The notes: a model not told the origin generated them from the letters alone. Shown: positions 38,201 through 45,110, counted from the first letter of the stretch. The stretch is 64,000 bases of DNA from Bartonella taylorii (GCF_023920105.1 NZ_CP083693.1:1505001-1569000); one strand, 5' to 3'. A program made the numbers and translations.

Positions 38201-41200
38201 TCCCATTTAACAAGACTATTGTCTTCTATCTCATCTTTTATTTTATGCAACTGTGAAAGATTAACTGCATCCTTCTCTAAAACACCATCAGCCACTCCTG
38301 TAATTGTTTTATCAGCCGCATGAATCCCGCCAAATGTTATTCTCGGACCACCATTTTTAATTACCAAGCCATTAGCCGTTAAACTAGTTTGATCCCCTAC
38401 TGATATGCTACCAACTTTAATATGTTCCTCTAAATCAAACTTTACCTTATTGTTTTCATCTTTTACAATCTTAATATTTGTGAGTTCACCATCCTCTTGG
38501 TGTTTAACGGCAATAAGATCTACTGTACTACCAGCCTTAACATCGGTAGGATTTTCACCGTTGACAGAAAGCTTCCAGCCCGTTTCCATCCCTGCTGTAA
38601 AGTCTCTCAACTGTTTATAATTCACTGCATCAGTGTCATCCGTTCCGCTTGCCACTTTTGTAATTTTTTTATCGCCAGCATTGATACCACTTATACTTAT
38701 TTTAGGCCCATTACCATCAATAAATGAAAAACCATCACTATTCATGATGCTGTTGCCTGTAGCAACACTCGTCAATTTAAGAGTATCATTCAAAGCAAAT
38801 GTAACTTTATTATTGTCTTTTGCAATTTTAATATTTTTGCTTCCATCCCCACTCGCACCCGCAACAAGATCTACTGTACTTCCAGCTTGAACGTCTGTAG
38901 CGTTTTCACCATCAACAGAAAGCTTCCAGCCATTTTCTGCAAGTTGTCTTACATCTTTCAGCTGTTTATAATTTACTGCATCGGTATTATCAGTTCCATC
39001 TGCTACTTCTGTAATCTTTTTATTACCAGCTTTAATACCATCTAAAGTTATTTCAGGTCCATTACCATCAATAAACTTAAAGCCGTCGCTATTCATAACA
39101 CTATTGCCTGTCGTAACACTTGTGAGCTTAAGAGTATCATTCAAAGCAAATGTAACTTTATTATTGTCTTTTGCAATTTTAATATTTTTGCTTCCATCCC
39201 CACTCGCACCCGCAACAAGATCTACTGTACTCCCAGCTTTAACGTCTGTAGCATTGTTACCATCAACAGAAAGCTTCCAGCCCGTTTCCATCCCTGCTGT
39301 AAAATCTTTCAACTGCTTATAATTTACAGCATCGGTATCTTCTTTCCCTGCCGCTACTCCTTTAATCGTTTTATCACCAGCATGAATGCCATTAACAGTT
39401 ACACTCGGCCCATCACCACCTTCAAACCGAAAGCCCAAGGCATCCATAATGCTTTCTCCTGTTTTGACAGTCATTACATTAATATCATCAGCTAAATCAA
39501 AAGAGACGTTTTTCCCATTTTTATTTGCAATTTTTATATTTTTGTGACCAGTATCTTCAGCCTCAACAGCAAAAAAATGAACTGTGTTTCCTGGATTAAT
39601 ATCTAAAGCCTGGTTCTTTTCAACAGCAAGCTTCCAGCCGCCCCCGTTATTTTTTACATATTCTTTCAACTGCCCAAAATTCACTGCCTCACTATCTTCA
39701 GTCGCATCTAACAGATTTCTAACGTTTGTATAGCCAGCATCAATACCATCCACAGACATACTTGGGCCTTTTCCATCATTAACATAAAAGCCATCAACAG
39801 TCATACGTGAACTGTTTTCACCGCCATTCACAAAAAAACCATCATCACTCATAGAACTTTGACCGGTAGTGACTTGCATCAACTTAAGATGATCGTTCAA
39901 AGTAAACTCAATTTTATGCTTATTCGCTTCAGTGTTTTTTGCAATCGTTAAATTATCTGGTCCTACTGCACTATTTTTTACTGAAAAATCCACGATATTG
40001 CCTGAATTTACATCTGTAGCATCTTTATCGTTAGCAGAAATTTTCCAGCCCCCTCCTCCTGCTATAACTTCTCTCATAGCTCTCAATTGTGCTACGTTTA
40101 CCGCATCAGTATCTTCACTTCCAGCAGCGACCCCTGTAATTTGTCGTGTTAGTGTACCATTACCCCTGCCACCAACTTCACCGACGCTAAAAGCTCCTGT
40201 GGTGCTTTTCCATGCTATCCTATCGTCTGTCGATGGACCATTCAAGAAAGGATCATAACCAAAAACACCCTTTGCTCTATCAGAGAGAGAGCCTCCACCT
40301 ATAGCAACACCATCATAAACAGTTACCTGTGCATTTGCACCAATAGCAACAGAATCTTCCGTTTCAGCATATGTGTGCGTACCTATAGCAATCGCATTTT
40401 CAGCCTTCGCTATTACTCTTCTTTCAGGATTAGCAGCCTCAGTTCTATCAGAGAGTCTACTCCCTATTGCAATAGAACCTGAAGCTTGAGCTTCAGCCTC
40501 TGAGCCTATGGCAATCGCATAATTCTTTTCTGCCCTTGCCCTTGTCCCCATAGCAACGCTATTTTTACCTAATGCAGTCGCAAGTCCACCAATCGCAACC
40601 GTAGAGAGCCCTGATGCCTCTGAATCAACACCTATAGCAACACTTGCTCTTCCACTTGCAAGTGCAGAAACACCAAAAGCTTGCGCTCCTCCAGCCTTTG
40701 CTGTTGCACCTGCACCAAATACTGTTGAATAATTACCTGTTGCAGCAGATCCGCAACCGGTTGCAAAAGAATAAATACCATAAGCCTCAGGCTGAGCACC
40801 AGAGAAACCACCAGTAGAAGCTGCACCCATATAGCCGCTACCAGTAGTCGGAGTAGCAGGCGGACCTGTAAAACCATCAGCACCCCAAAACTCTTGCTCA
40901 GTGGTCGTGCCATAAGGGTGAGTACCATTATTAAATTCTTGATTATTGATAAATCTGTTATATTGGGTTTCTGCAGATATTCGCACATTATCTGGTATGC
41001 CCTGCTGTTGTTTGCCCCCACGACCAACAACATTATCTACACCACAGTAATTATCATCACCCGCAAAAACAATACTGCCATGACTACCCCATGGATACAA
41101 TACATTGGTACCATTTGTGCTTCTATTTAACTCTCCCGTTATCGAAAGATTCGCCGCAAAAACAGGTGAAACAACGGGAGAAACACTTGACAAGAGTGTG

Positions 41201-41262
41201 GCCACTGCGGCTCCCAATGTAACCGTTCTAACCAAACTTGATTTTGAATATAACTTTTTCAT
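35284..41262 (-). CDS. TAA-6: trimeric autotransporter adhesin, divergent BadA/Vomp paralogue (1992 aa)
   Basis: The start is MKKLYSKSSLVR, supported by a strong GGAGGAGG ribosome-binding site; an ATG 14 codons upstream is not. The signal peptide ends near residue 36 (SPVFAA). The head is long, about 140-350, with many YadA-type repeats (STVFGAGA, ASVAIGVDS, STVAIGGLA, NSVAMGTRA, YAIAIGSEA). The first neck DAVNVAQLR is near 386. Then come successive Trp-ring modules starting GWK[IL]S (about residues 405-1000), two of them almost identical at a 117-residue period. The stalk follows with FGGGA modules, then a coiled coil (NRVDNISATVTNI) and the YadA anchor ending VGLGLNLTLN. It is the first TAA gene downstream of the HTH module on the same strand. 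Sequence relatedness to TAA-1 to TAA-4 is clearly lower except in motifs. Confidence 0.95.
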   Translation of the reverse strand: MKKLYSKSSLVRTVTLGAAVATLLSSVSPVVSPVFAANLSITGELNRSTNGTNVLYPWGSHGSIVFAGDDNYCGVDNVVGRGGKQQQGIPDNVRISAETQYNRFINNQEFNNGTHPYGTTTEQEFWGADGFTGPPATPTTGSGYMGAASTGGFSGAQPEAYGIYSFATGCGSAATGNYSTVFGAGATAKAGGAQAFGVSALASGRASVAIGVDSEASGLSTVAIGGLATALGKNSVAMGTRARAEKNYAIAIGSEAEAQASGSIAIGSRLSDRTEAANPERRVIAKAENAIAIGTHTYAETEDSVAIGANAQVTVYDGVAIGGGSLSDRAKGVFGYDPFLNGPSTDDRIAWKSTTGAFSVGEVGGRGNGTLTRQITGVAAGSEDTDAVNVAQLRAMREVIAGGGGWKISANDKDATDVNSGNIVDFSVKNSAVGPDNLTIAKNTEANKHKIEFTLNDHLKLMQVTTGQSSMSDDGFFVNGGENSSRMTVDGFYVNDGKGPSMSVDGIDAGYTNVRNLLDATEDSEAVNFGQLKEYVKNNGGGWKLAVEKNQALDINPGNTVHFFAVEAEDTGHKNIKIANKNGKNVSFDLADDINVMTVKTGESIMDALGFRFEGGDGPSVTVNGIHAGDKTIKGVAAGKEDTDAVNYKQLKDFTAGMETGWKLSVDGNNATDVKAGSTVDLVAGASGDGSKNIKIAKDNNKVTFALNDTLKLTSVTTGNSVMNSDGFKFIDGNGPEITLDGIKAGNKKITEVADGTDNTDAVNYKQLKDVRQLAENGWKLSVDGENATDVQAGSTVDLVAGASGDGSKNIKIAKDNNKVTFALNDTLKLTSVATGNSIMNSDGFSFIDGNGPKISISGINAGDKKITKVASGTDDTDAVNYKQLRDFTAGMETGWKLSVNGENPTDVKAGSTVDLIAVKHQEDGELTNIKIVKDENNKVKFDLEEHIKVGSISVGDQTSLTANGLVIKNGGPRITFGGIHAADKTITGVADGVLEKDAVNLSQLHKIKDEIEDNSLVKWDEEQKLITIGAQKGGTKIDITGTGGERTIAGVKNGTISAVSKEAINGSQINKISGDIANYFGGGAAFQDGIFVGPRYNLSIVSADGEVVQKVFPDVGSALTGLDANVKNVNSRLTHVTNEFNQKFDDFSKDALLWSEGEQAFVALHGPNGEKTESKITYLLDGDISEDSTDAINGSQLYNMGDKIANYFGGGANVLNGKAPTYIIQGNRHNDVGSAFEDVNTSITDIYSQINNVTENSLVKQDGNDGIITIGKATGGTKISIANKDNQERTLSGVKDGMISQTSTEAVNGSQLFKTNKKVETVYDNLLEVAENTSKYFGGNTDVLEGIEPTFLIQGETYHNVTEAFAGVNVSIHNIDNKISDLEKNNLVQQEGGASGVITIGAKTAGTKISVASIGGLGRTISGVKAAENGDEAVNKDQLDKSIEKISNDIEIASAAAVLYDKDANGGINYNSVTLGGQENAGPVALLNVKNGRIAEESYDAINGSQINEISGDIANYFGGGASFENGAFVGPKYSLSTIVENGQVAKTNYYNVGDALTGLDANVKSVNNRLTNVSNEFNQKIEGISKDALLWDDEEQAFVALHEKDGEKTKSKLTFLMNGEIHEESTDAINGSQLYFMSNQLAAYFGGGAKYENGKWTAPNFVISQVNADGKIVENKYNNVADAFGGINNGMSNINNRIDDVINKVDSDALKWNKDKGAYDASHGGQPSKIINVADGRIAEDSKDAVNGGQLWKTNERITGVEKDIKHIENRVDNISATVTNIGETVHNIDIKVDKIDNKVNDLVDGVVLYDRDANGKKVNKVTLVGGNESEPVTIDNVADGKIGTGSKEAVNGGQLHDYTQEQMKIVLDESKHYTDQRINNIRIDAIDDAVERANNYTNMKFEALNYSIENVRKEAKQAAAIGLAVSNLRYNDTPGKLSVAFGSGLWRGQSAFALGAGYSSEDGKIRSNLSATSSGGHWGVGLGLNLTLN
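38250..40090 (-). repeat. Repeated Trp-ring modules in TAA-6
   Basis: The motif GWKLSV(D/N)G..ATDV..GSTVDL recurs five times including diverged members. The two copies around 38765 and 39116 are nearly identical over more than 200 bp at a spacing of 351 bp (117 codons), so unit loss or gain would keep frame. Confidence 0.8.
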
Positions 41263-41373
41263 AAAACCTCCTCCAACAGAGCACAATATCATTACAGCGC
41301 GCAAAAACCCTCATGGCAAAACCCTGTTCGCGCACAAAAAAACAAACAAATAAAGACAGACCCCTCCCCCTTA

Positions 41374-41397
41374 GATGCCGACATTCATTACGGCATC
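41374..41397 (-). promoter_or_regulatory. Inverted repeat in the TAA-6 upstream region
   Basis: GATGCCG and CGGCATC are separated by 10 bases, about 110 bases before the start codon, in the region expected to hold the TAA-6 promoter or leader. It may be an operator or a leader hairpin. No homologue is seen before the other TAA genes. Confidence 0.4.
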
Positions 41398-42101
41398 ACT
41401 CTAAAATCTCTGAAAAGACATTGAATCTAGAAAAGTCCCCAACCCTTTTAGCTAGAGGGATTCAAACTAAAAAATAAAGAAAAATACAACTTTTGAGAAT
41501 ATTACATAATCTCCATTCAAAAATATCGCGACTTAGCTCATAATAAAAATAGCTTTTTAAAGAGCAATTATCTCTTTCAGATAAAGCGCATAAGCAGAAT
41601 GGCAAGAGTATAAAAAATAATTTTTCATTGATATGCAAAAACACTTCTCAATAAACACAAAGAGAGGTTTTTTACAAAAACTGTTCTTATAAGCGGAAAA
41701 TTATGATTTTTTAGACCTATAGCATCATGTAATAGAACTTAATCATCATGATAACCTCACTCTTTACACTGAGATCATCTGCTATAAAATACGATATGAA
41801 TCTTTAAAAAAATATTTCTTCATAAAATTAAGCATTTTTCTAGAATAAAGCTTTGTTTTTTTATTCCATAGGCTTCATGAAAAATATGGAAGTTTTCTAA
41901 ACTTTCTTTTGTTCTTCTTTACCTTTATGCGCGGTGCTTTTTATTTTTGATTTATAACAATGCTAAAAATCAATACAGCTTAATATGAAATGTCGTACTC
42001 AATGAAAAAGAAAGAATTCAATAAAAAGGTATGATAACGCGTTGTTTTTAAATGAATTTTTACGATAAAAAAACAAAAAAGATTTTTATTTTAGAGAACT
42101 T
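41398..42101. other. Gene-free upstream region of TAA-6
   Basis: About 700 bp of AT-rich sequence lies between TAA-6 and the first HTH regulator. No gene is supported; a 60-codon frame at 41462-41644 has no family features. Its right end (from about 41960) is the decayed edge of the tandem unit described at 41960-44073. Confidence 0.5.
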
Positions 42102-42632
42102 TTAGTCCGTATCTTTTGGAGTTACTCGATGTGCTTTTTCAGCTTCGATTTGACGTTTTAAATGTAATTTTAAAAGCGAAAAGGTTGCTTCAACTTCTTC
42201 TATATCGTTAATGTTTTGAACAATCTCTTGCAGCTTGCCATAAAGCTCTGCTGCTAATTCCACTATATCTTCAGGAGGAAGTTCTCTTTGCACATCATGA
42301 TAAGCCGTGTAAACCAAATACCCGAGCTTTTTCATCAACCCAGCAGGAATCCCTTGCGGTTTAAAACCACACGCTTTTGCCTTTCCCGCGTTTGTAAACA
42401 TTTCACCTTCACCAGTGAGAAGCCAATGCAAATCTACGCCATAAGTTGTATGATAGGCAATTATGATCGATGCGGGTGGCTCGTTTAAACCAAGCTCATA
42501 ATTTGCAAGCGTATTTTTTGCCAAACCAAGAGATTTTGCAAAAACACCACGCTCTTCGTTTCCAAGCGTTTTTCTTATTTTACGCAAGCGTTTTGCCAAT
42601 GGTGTTTTTGGTTCTGAGTCAGGTCGTGCCAA
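42102..42632 (-). CDS. XRE-family HTH regulator A
   Basis: A Cro/CI-type helix-turn-helix lies at about residues 15-60 (LAKRLRKIRKTLG..FAKSLGLAKNTLANYE) and a following segment has the LHWLLTGEGEMF motif typical of phage-type repressors. The C-terminal half (from KACGFKPQGIPAG to the end) is almost the same as in regulator B, whereas the DNA-binding half is only moderately similar. I chose the TTG at 42632 because GGAG lies 7 bases before it, exactly as in regulator B; the ATG at 42653 (183 aa) lacks a ribosome-binding site but remains possible. It stands upstream of TAA-6 on the same strand. From the literature on B. henselae as I recall it, HTH proteins of such modules bind the badA promoter, so control of the adhesins is a reasonable inference, not shown here. 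Confidence 0.85.
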   Translation of the reverse strand: MARPDSEPKTPLAKRLRKIRKTLGNEERGVFAKSLGLAKNTLANYELGLNEPPASIIIAYHTTYGVDLHWLLTGEGEMFTNAGKAKACGFKPQGIPAGLMKKLGYLVYTAYHDVQRELPPEDIVELAAELYGKLQEIVQNINDIEEVEATFSLLKLHLKRQIEAEKAHRVTPKDTD

Positions 42633-42689
42633 AAAAATACTCCATAGACCCATTTTTTGTATTTACAAAGCACATAAAATGAGTTAAAT

Positions 42690-42858
42690 CTATTTCACTG
42701 CCCATTATATTGGGCATATATTACTCACATAACCCCACCAAAAGCAGATGTTACAGCATCCGTTTAAGCAGGAGCGAAAGTTATGACCATCACCCACACA
42801 TGGGATCGCCATAGTATTTTTCTAAGCTTCGCCAAAGGAATATAACCTTGGCGGAACT
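42690..42858 (-). ncRNA. Candidate Brt-like regulatory RNA A
   Basis: The intergenic region directly upstream of regulator A contains a 92-bp core (42729-42820) identical but for one base to 43655-43746, and a 6-bp hairpin TGCCCA/TGGGCA at 42699-42716. A second conserved stem-loop (CGCCAAGG..CC) lies near the expected 5' end. In B. henselae, RNAs called Brt are reported immediately upstream of HTH genes in this orientation. The core also overlaps the antisense of a decayed Ner-like gene, and conservation could be partly coding ancestry. Ends are estimates. Confidence 0.42.
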
Positions 42859-42910
42859 TGCGAAAGCATATCAAATACCGTCGTCCAGTGTCAAAAATAT
42901 TTGGACATAG
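42783..42910 (+). pseudogene. Decayed Ner-like HTH gene A
   Basis: With AGGAG at 42770 and ATG at 42783 the frame reads MTITHTWDRHSI, then reaches a stop at 42845. Shifted frame from 42848 reads LAELAKAYQIPSSSVKNIW, the helix-turn-helix of the Ner/Nlp family of phage Mu-type regulators. The C-terminal part is deleted here. The arrangement, a repressor facing a Ner-type gene, is that of Mu-like phage immunity regions. Confidence 0.65.
42865..42894 (-). promoter_or_regulatory. Possible promoter for regulator A / RNA A
   Basis: TTGACA (42889-42894) and TATGCT (42865-42870) are separated by 18 bases on the minus strand. Copy B keeps TTGACA (43815-43820) but has no clear -10. Because the TTGACA falls inside the Ner-like coding remnant, its conservation need not reflect promoter function. 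Confidence 0.4.
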
Positions 42911-43029
42911 TTTTTTCATTACATAAAACAAAAGGTTTATCAATGTCTAAAAACCCATACAAAATCAGTATAGTTTAACATGAGATGTCGTATTCAGTGG
43001 AAAAGAAAGATTTTTGTTTTAGAGAACTT

Positions 43030-43560
43030 TTAGTCCGTATCTTGTGGAGTTGCTCGATGTGCTTTTTCAGCTTCGATTTGACGTTTTAAATGTAATTTTA
43101 AAAGCGGAAAGGTCGCTTCAACTTCTTCCATATCGTGGATGTTTTGAATGAGCTCTTGCAGCTTGCCATAAAGCTCTGCTGCTAATTCCGCTATATCTTC
43201 AGGAGGAAGCTCTCTTTGTGCGTCATGATAAGCCGTATAAACCAAATGCCCGAGCTTTTTCATCAACCCAGCAGGAATCCCTTGCGGTTTAAAACCACAC
43301 GTTTTTGCCTTGGCTATATCCATAAACATTTCACCATTGCCAGTTACAAGCCAGTCTAATGAAATGCCACAAATTTCTTGGTATTTTGAGAGAGCGGAAG
43401 CCGTAGGTTCACTTATACCATTTTCATAGGTTCCTATGGAACCAGCCGTTACACCAAGATGTTCAGCAAACTGCTTACGCTCCGTAAAACCAAGAGCGCG
43501 GCGCACTTCACGAAAACGTTTTGCCAACTCGGTTTTAGGCTTTGCTTCTGGACGTGCCAA
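43030..43560 (-). CDS. XRE-family HTH regulator B
   Basis: This 176-residue protein starts at TTG 43560 with GGAG 7 bases upstream. The helix-turn-helix is at about residues 12-58 (LAKRFREVRRALG..FAEHLGVTAGSIGTYE), followed by LDWLVTGNGEMF. Residues from about 86 (KTCGFKPQGIPAG) to the end match regulator A with few changes. It is a tandem paralogue of regulator A with an altered DNA-binding half, so the two probably bind different operators or have diverged since duplication. The leader holds a perfect 14-bp inverted repeat just before the ribosome-binding site. Proposed role: repressor of a phage-derived module, possibly adopted to control the adhesin locus. Confidence 0.88.
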   Translation of the reverse strand: MARPEAKPKTELAKRFREVRRALGFTERKQFAEHLGVTAGSIGTYENGISEPTASALSKYQEICGISLDWLVTGNGEMFMDIAKAKTCGFKPQGIPAGLMKKLGHLVYTAYHDAQRELPPEDIAELAAELYGKLQELIQNIHDMEEVEATFPLLKLHLKRQIEAEKAHRATPQDTD

Positions 43561-43573
43561 AAAATTACTCCAA

Positions 43574-43610
43574 AATCAATATAATTATTGACTAAGTAAT
43601 TATATTGATT
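43574..43610 (-). promoter_or_regulatory. Perfect 14-bp inverted repeat before regulator B
   Basis: AATCAATATAATTA and TAATTATATTGATT are separated by 9 bases and end 3-4 bases before the GGAG of regulator B. In RNA it would form a stable hairpin next to the ribosome-binding site; in DNA it could be an autoregulatory operator. Regulator A has an unrelated 6-bp hairpin (TTTGTA/TACAAA) in the same place. Confidence 0.6.
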
Positions 43611-43619
43611 TATATCCAT

Positions 43620-43784
43620 CATTACTGCCCGTTATATTGGGCGGTTATCACATTATAACCCCACCAAAAGCAGATGTTACAGCATCCGTTTAAGCAGGAG
43701 CGAAAGTTATGACCATCACCCACATATGGGATCGCCATAGTATTTTACCGAGCACCGCCACAGGAATATAACCTTGACGAAACG
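43620..43784 (-). ncRNA. Candidate Brt-like regulatory RNA B
   Basis: Second copy of the conserved intergenic element: the core 43655-43746 matches copy A with one difference, and a GCCC/GGGC hairpin occupies 43626-43643. It lies upstream of regulator B in the same orientation. Sequence beyond the core diverges. Boundaries and even transcription are inferred. Confidence 0.42.
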
Positions 43785-43962
43785 CGCAAAAGCTTCCTAA
43801 AGATCGTTACTCCGTGTCAAAAACATTTAAACACAGCTTAACGAAAAAGCTGAACGCGCCGTTGCCGATTTTATCGGTTTGCTCGTCAAACAAATTTTTT
43901 CGACCACTACTCTAAAAGTCGTGGTCGCATTTTCAAAACAGCAATACAGCCCAATACGGTTT
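43709..43962 (+). pseudogene. Decayed Ner-like HTH gene B
   Basis: ATG 43709 with AGGAG upstream reads MTITHIWDRHSI and then stops. Pieces in other frames continue as LTKRAKA, then NEKAERAVADFIGLLVKQIF and YSKSRGRIFKTAIQPN, the normal C-terminal order of Ner/Nlp regulators. At least two frameshifts and several stops break it. This copy keeps the C-terminal part that copy A has lost. Confidence 0.7.
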
Positions 43963-44073
43963 CTCTCATCCTTCCGTACTGCGCGATAACGCTGCTTGAA
44001 TCTCGTTGCAAAGACATGCGTATTAAGCGCATTTCTCATCATTTTTATATTACATACGATAAAAGGTTTATCA

Positions 44074-44535
44074 ATGTCTAAAAATCAACACAAAATGGGC
44101 AAGATAATTGATGTTCTACAAAAAATAAGGTCATCATTTCTTATTCAAAGGCTAAACGTTTATAAGCCATGCTCGCTTATTGTTGATATCAATGGCACCA
44201 ATTTGGCTTTGGTTAACAATGATGAAATCTTGGGACATTTCACCTATCGTCAAAACAGTCGCTCTTACACACAAATTAAAAGCTGTTTGACAATGTATCT
44301 TAAATGCTGCAAATTCTCTCATGAAGACATTGCCGCACGTATTTGTCATTGGGAAATTGAAAATCCTAGAACGATAAAGTTTCTGACAGGCATTGGTTTA
44401 AAAGTTAGTGCTTTGCACAAAATTTACAAAACTAGGATGTTGATATACATGGCAATGCTTGATGATAACAATGAGGTGATGTCTAAACATACCAAAGCCG
44501 CTTGGAAAAACCGCAATGTGGAGGAATGTGCATGA
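44074..44535 (+). CDS. Hypothetical protein, first gene of a small operon (153 aa)
   Basis: I do not recognise the family. The chosen ATG (MSKNQHKMGK) is preceded by AAAGG; a longer frame from TTG 43996 would run through the decayed Ner region and is unlikely. The protein is basic, without signal peptide or membrane segment, and contains PCSLIVDINGTNLAL and YLKCCKFSHEDIA stretches. Its stop overlaps the next start (ATGA). Its first codons recur as truncated fragments at 42943 and 41960, showing that it belonged to the duplicated module. Its position after a Ner-like gene suggests an origin in a phage early operon. Confidence 0.7.
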   Translation: MSKNQHKMGKIIDVLQKIRSSFLIQRLNVYKPCSLIVDINGTNLALVNNDEILGHFTYRQNSRSYTQIKSCLTMYLKCCKFSHEDIAARICHWEIENPRTIKFLTGIGLKVSALHKIYKTRMLIYMAMLDDNNEVMSKHTKAAWKNRNVEECA

Positions 44536-44801
44536 CCTCTTTATGCGATAAAGAATTATCCGATACGCTTGTTGGTCTTTATGACGACTACCAGCGCGGT
44601 TTTGATATTGGAGAAGAGCTTAAATCGTGTGTGGATTTGGCTTTATCTCTTGAATTGGAACTGAGTATTCACCGTTTAAGTGAAACCGATACAGCTTTAC
44701 AAAAAGAAATTTTACAAACCTTGCGCCGTCGCAAAAGCTCTCATTCCACTGAAGATGAGACTAGCACAGTTATTCATATGGATTTTGAAGAACACAAGTA
44801 A
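44532..44801 (+). CDS. Hypothetical protein, second gene of the operon (89 aa)
   Basis: The family is not recognised. It starts at ATG 44532, overlapping the previous stop by ATGA, with GAGG 8 bases upstream. The acidic, largely helical product reads MTSLCDKELSDTLVGLYDDY at the start and ends in an acidic MDFEEHK tail. The tight overlaps on both sides indicate translational coupling. Confidence 0.7.
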   Translation: MTSLCDKELSDTLVGLYDDYQRGFDIGEELKSCVDLALSLELELSIHRLSETDTALQKEILQTLRRRKSSHSTEDETSTVIHMDFEEHK

Positions 44802-44956
44802 TGCCCCCCTGCTGGGTGAGAGGTCTCCTCATTGCTTTGCTTAAACTTGAAACTAAAGGGCTTTTAGAAGTTGCAAAGCGCTGTGTTATTGGCTCTCACA
44901 AGTGTGAGGTTAATCGGAAAAGTATGTTAATGTTTTTTGGTGGTTCATCAAAATAA
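44801..44956 (+). CDS. Small hypothetical protein, third gene of the operon (51 aa)
   Basis: ATG 44801 overlaps the preceding TAA by one base (TAATG). The frame reads MPPCWVRGLLIALLKLETKG and ends FFGGSSK. The start/stop overlap, common in coupled genes, is the main support; no family is recognised and the length is short enough that chance cannot be excluded. Confidence 0.45.
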   Translation: MPPCWVRGLLIALLKLETKGLLEVAKRCVIGSHKCEVNRKSMLMFFGGSSK

Positions 44957-45110
44957 CTAGCATTTTATAGCACACATCAGATTTATGCTTTACTCTTTAA
45001 AAGCTTTAACCTTGATATTTGCTTATCTCCACTTTAAAAGCAACATATGAGATGATGAGAAATCATAAATGTTTGTAGTATGAAGAGTGTTTACAGCTCT
45101 CAAATACAAT

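Larger units (their letters stand above)
41960..44073. repeat. Tandem duplication of an HTH / Ner control module
   Basis: The sequence AATG(T)CTAAAAA followed by a cagtatag-like stretch and ATGTCGTA recurs at 41960, 42943 and (start only) 44074. Between these points lie two units of 983 and 1131 bp, each with the 3' end of an HTH gene, its divergent N-terminus, a 92-bp conserved core and a Ner-like remnant. The left copy of the downstream gene start (42943) is cut off after a few codons, and the one at 41960 is further decayed. Confidence 0.8.

Noticed and set aside
1..41262. CRISPR array suggested by many regular repeats
   Set aside because: The repeats are coding modules of different lengths within open reading frames; there are no short uniform repeats with unique spacers and no cas genes.
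41462..41644. 60-codon minus frame upstream of TAA-6
   Set aside because: No ribosome-binding site, hydrophobic AT-rich composition typical of chance frames.
42699..42845. Cysteine-rich 35-codon minus frame (MAIPCVGDGHNFRS...) across the 92-bp core, present in both copies
   Set aside because: It has no ribosome-binding site, its two copies diverge as soon as the core ends, and the opposite strand has a better supported Ner-like reading with AGGAG before the ATG.
43827..44042. 71-codon minus frame right of regulator B
   Set aside because: It is antisense to the Ner-like remnant and overlaps no conserved feature.
44957..45110. Insertion sequence or transposase next to the phage-like module
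   Set aside because: No transposase frame, terminal inverted repeats or target duplications were seen here or elsewhere in the window.
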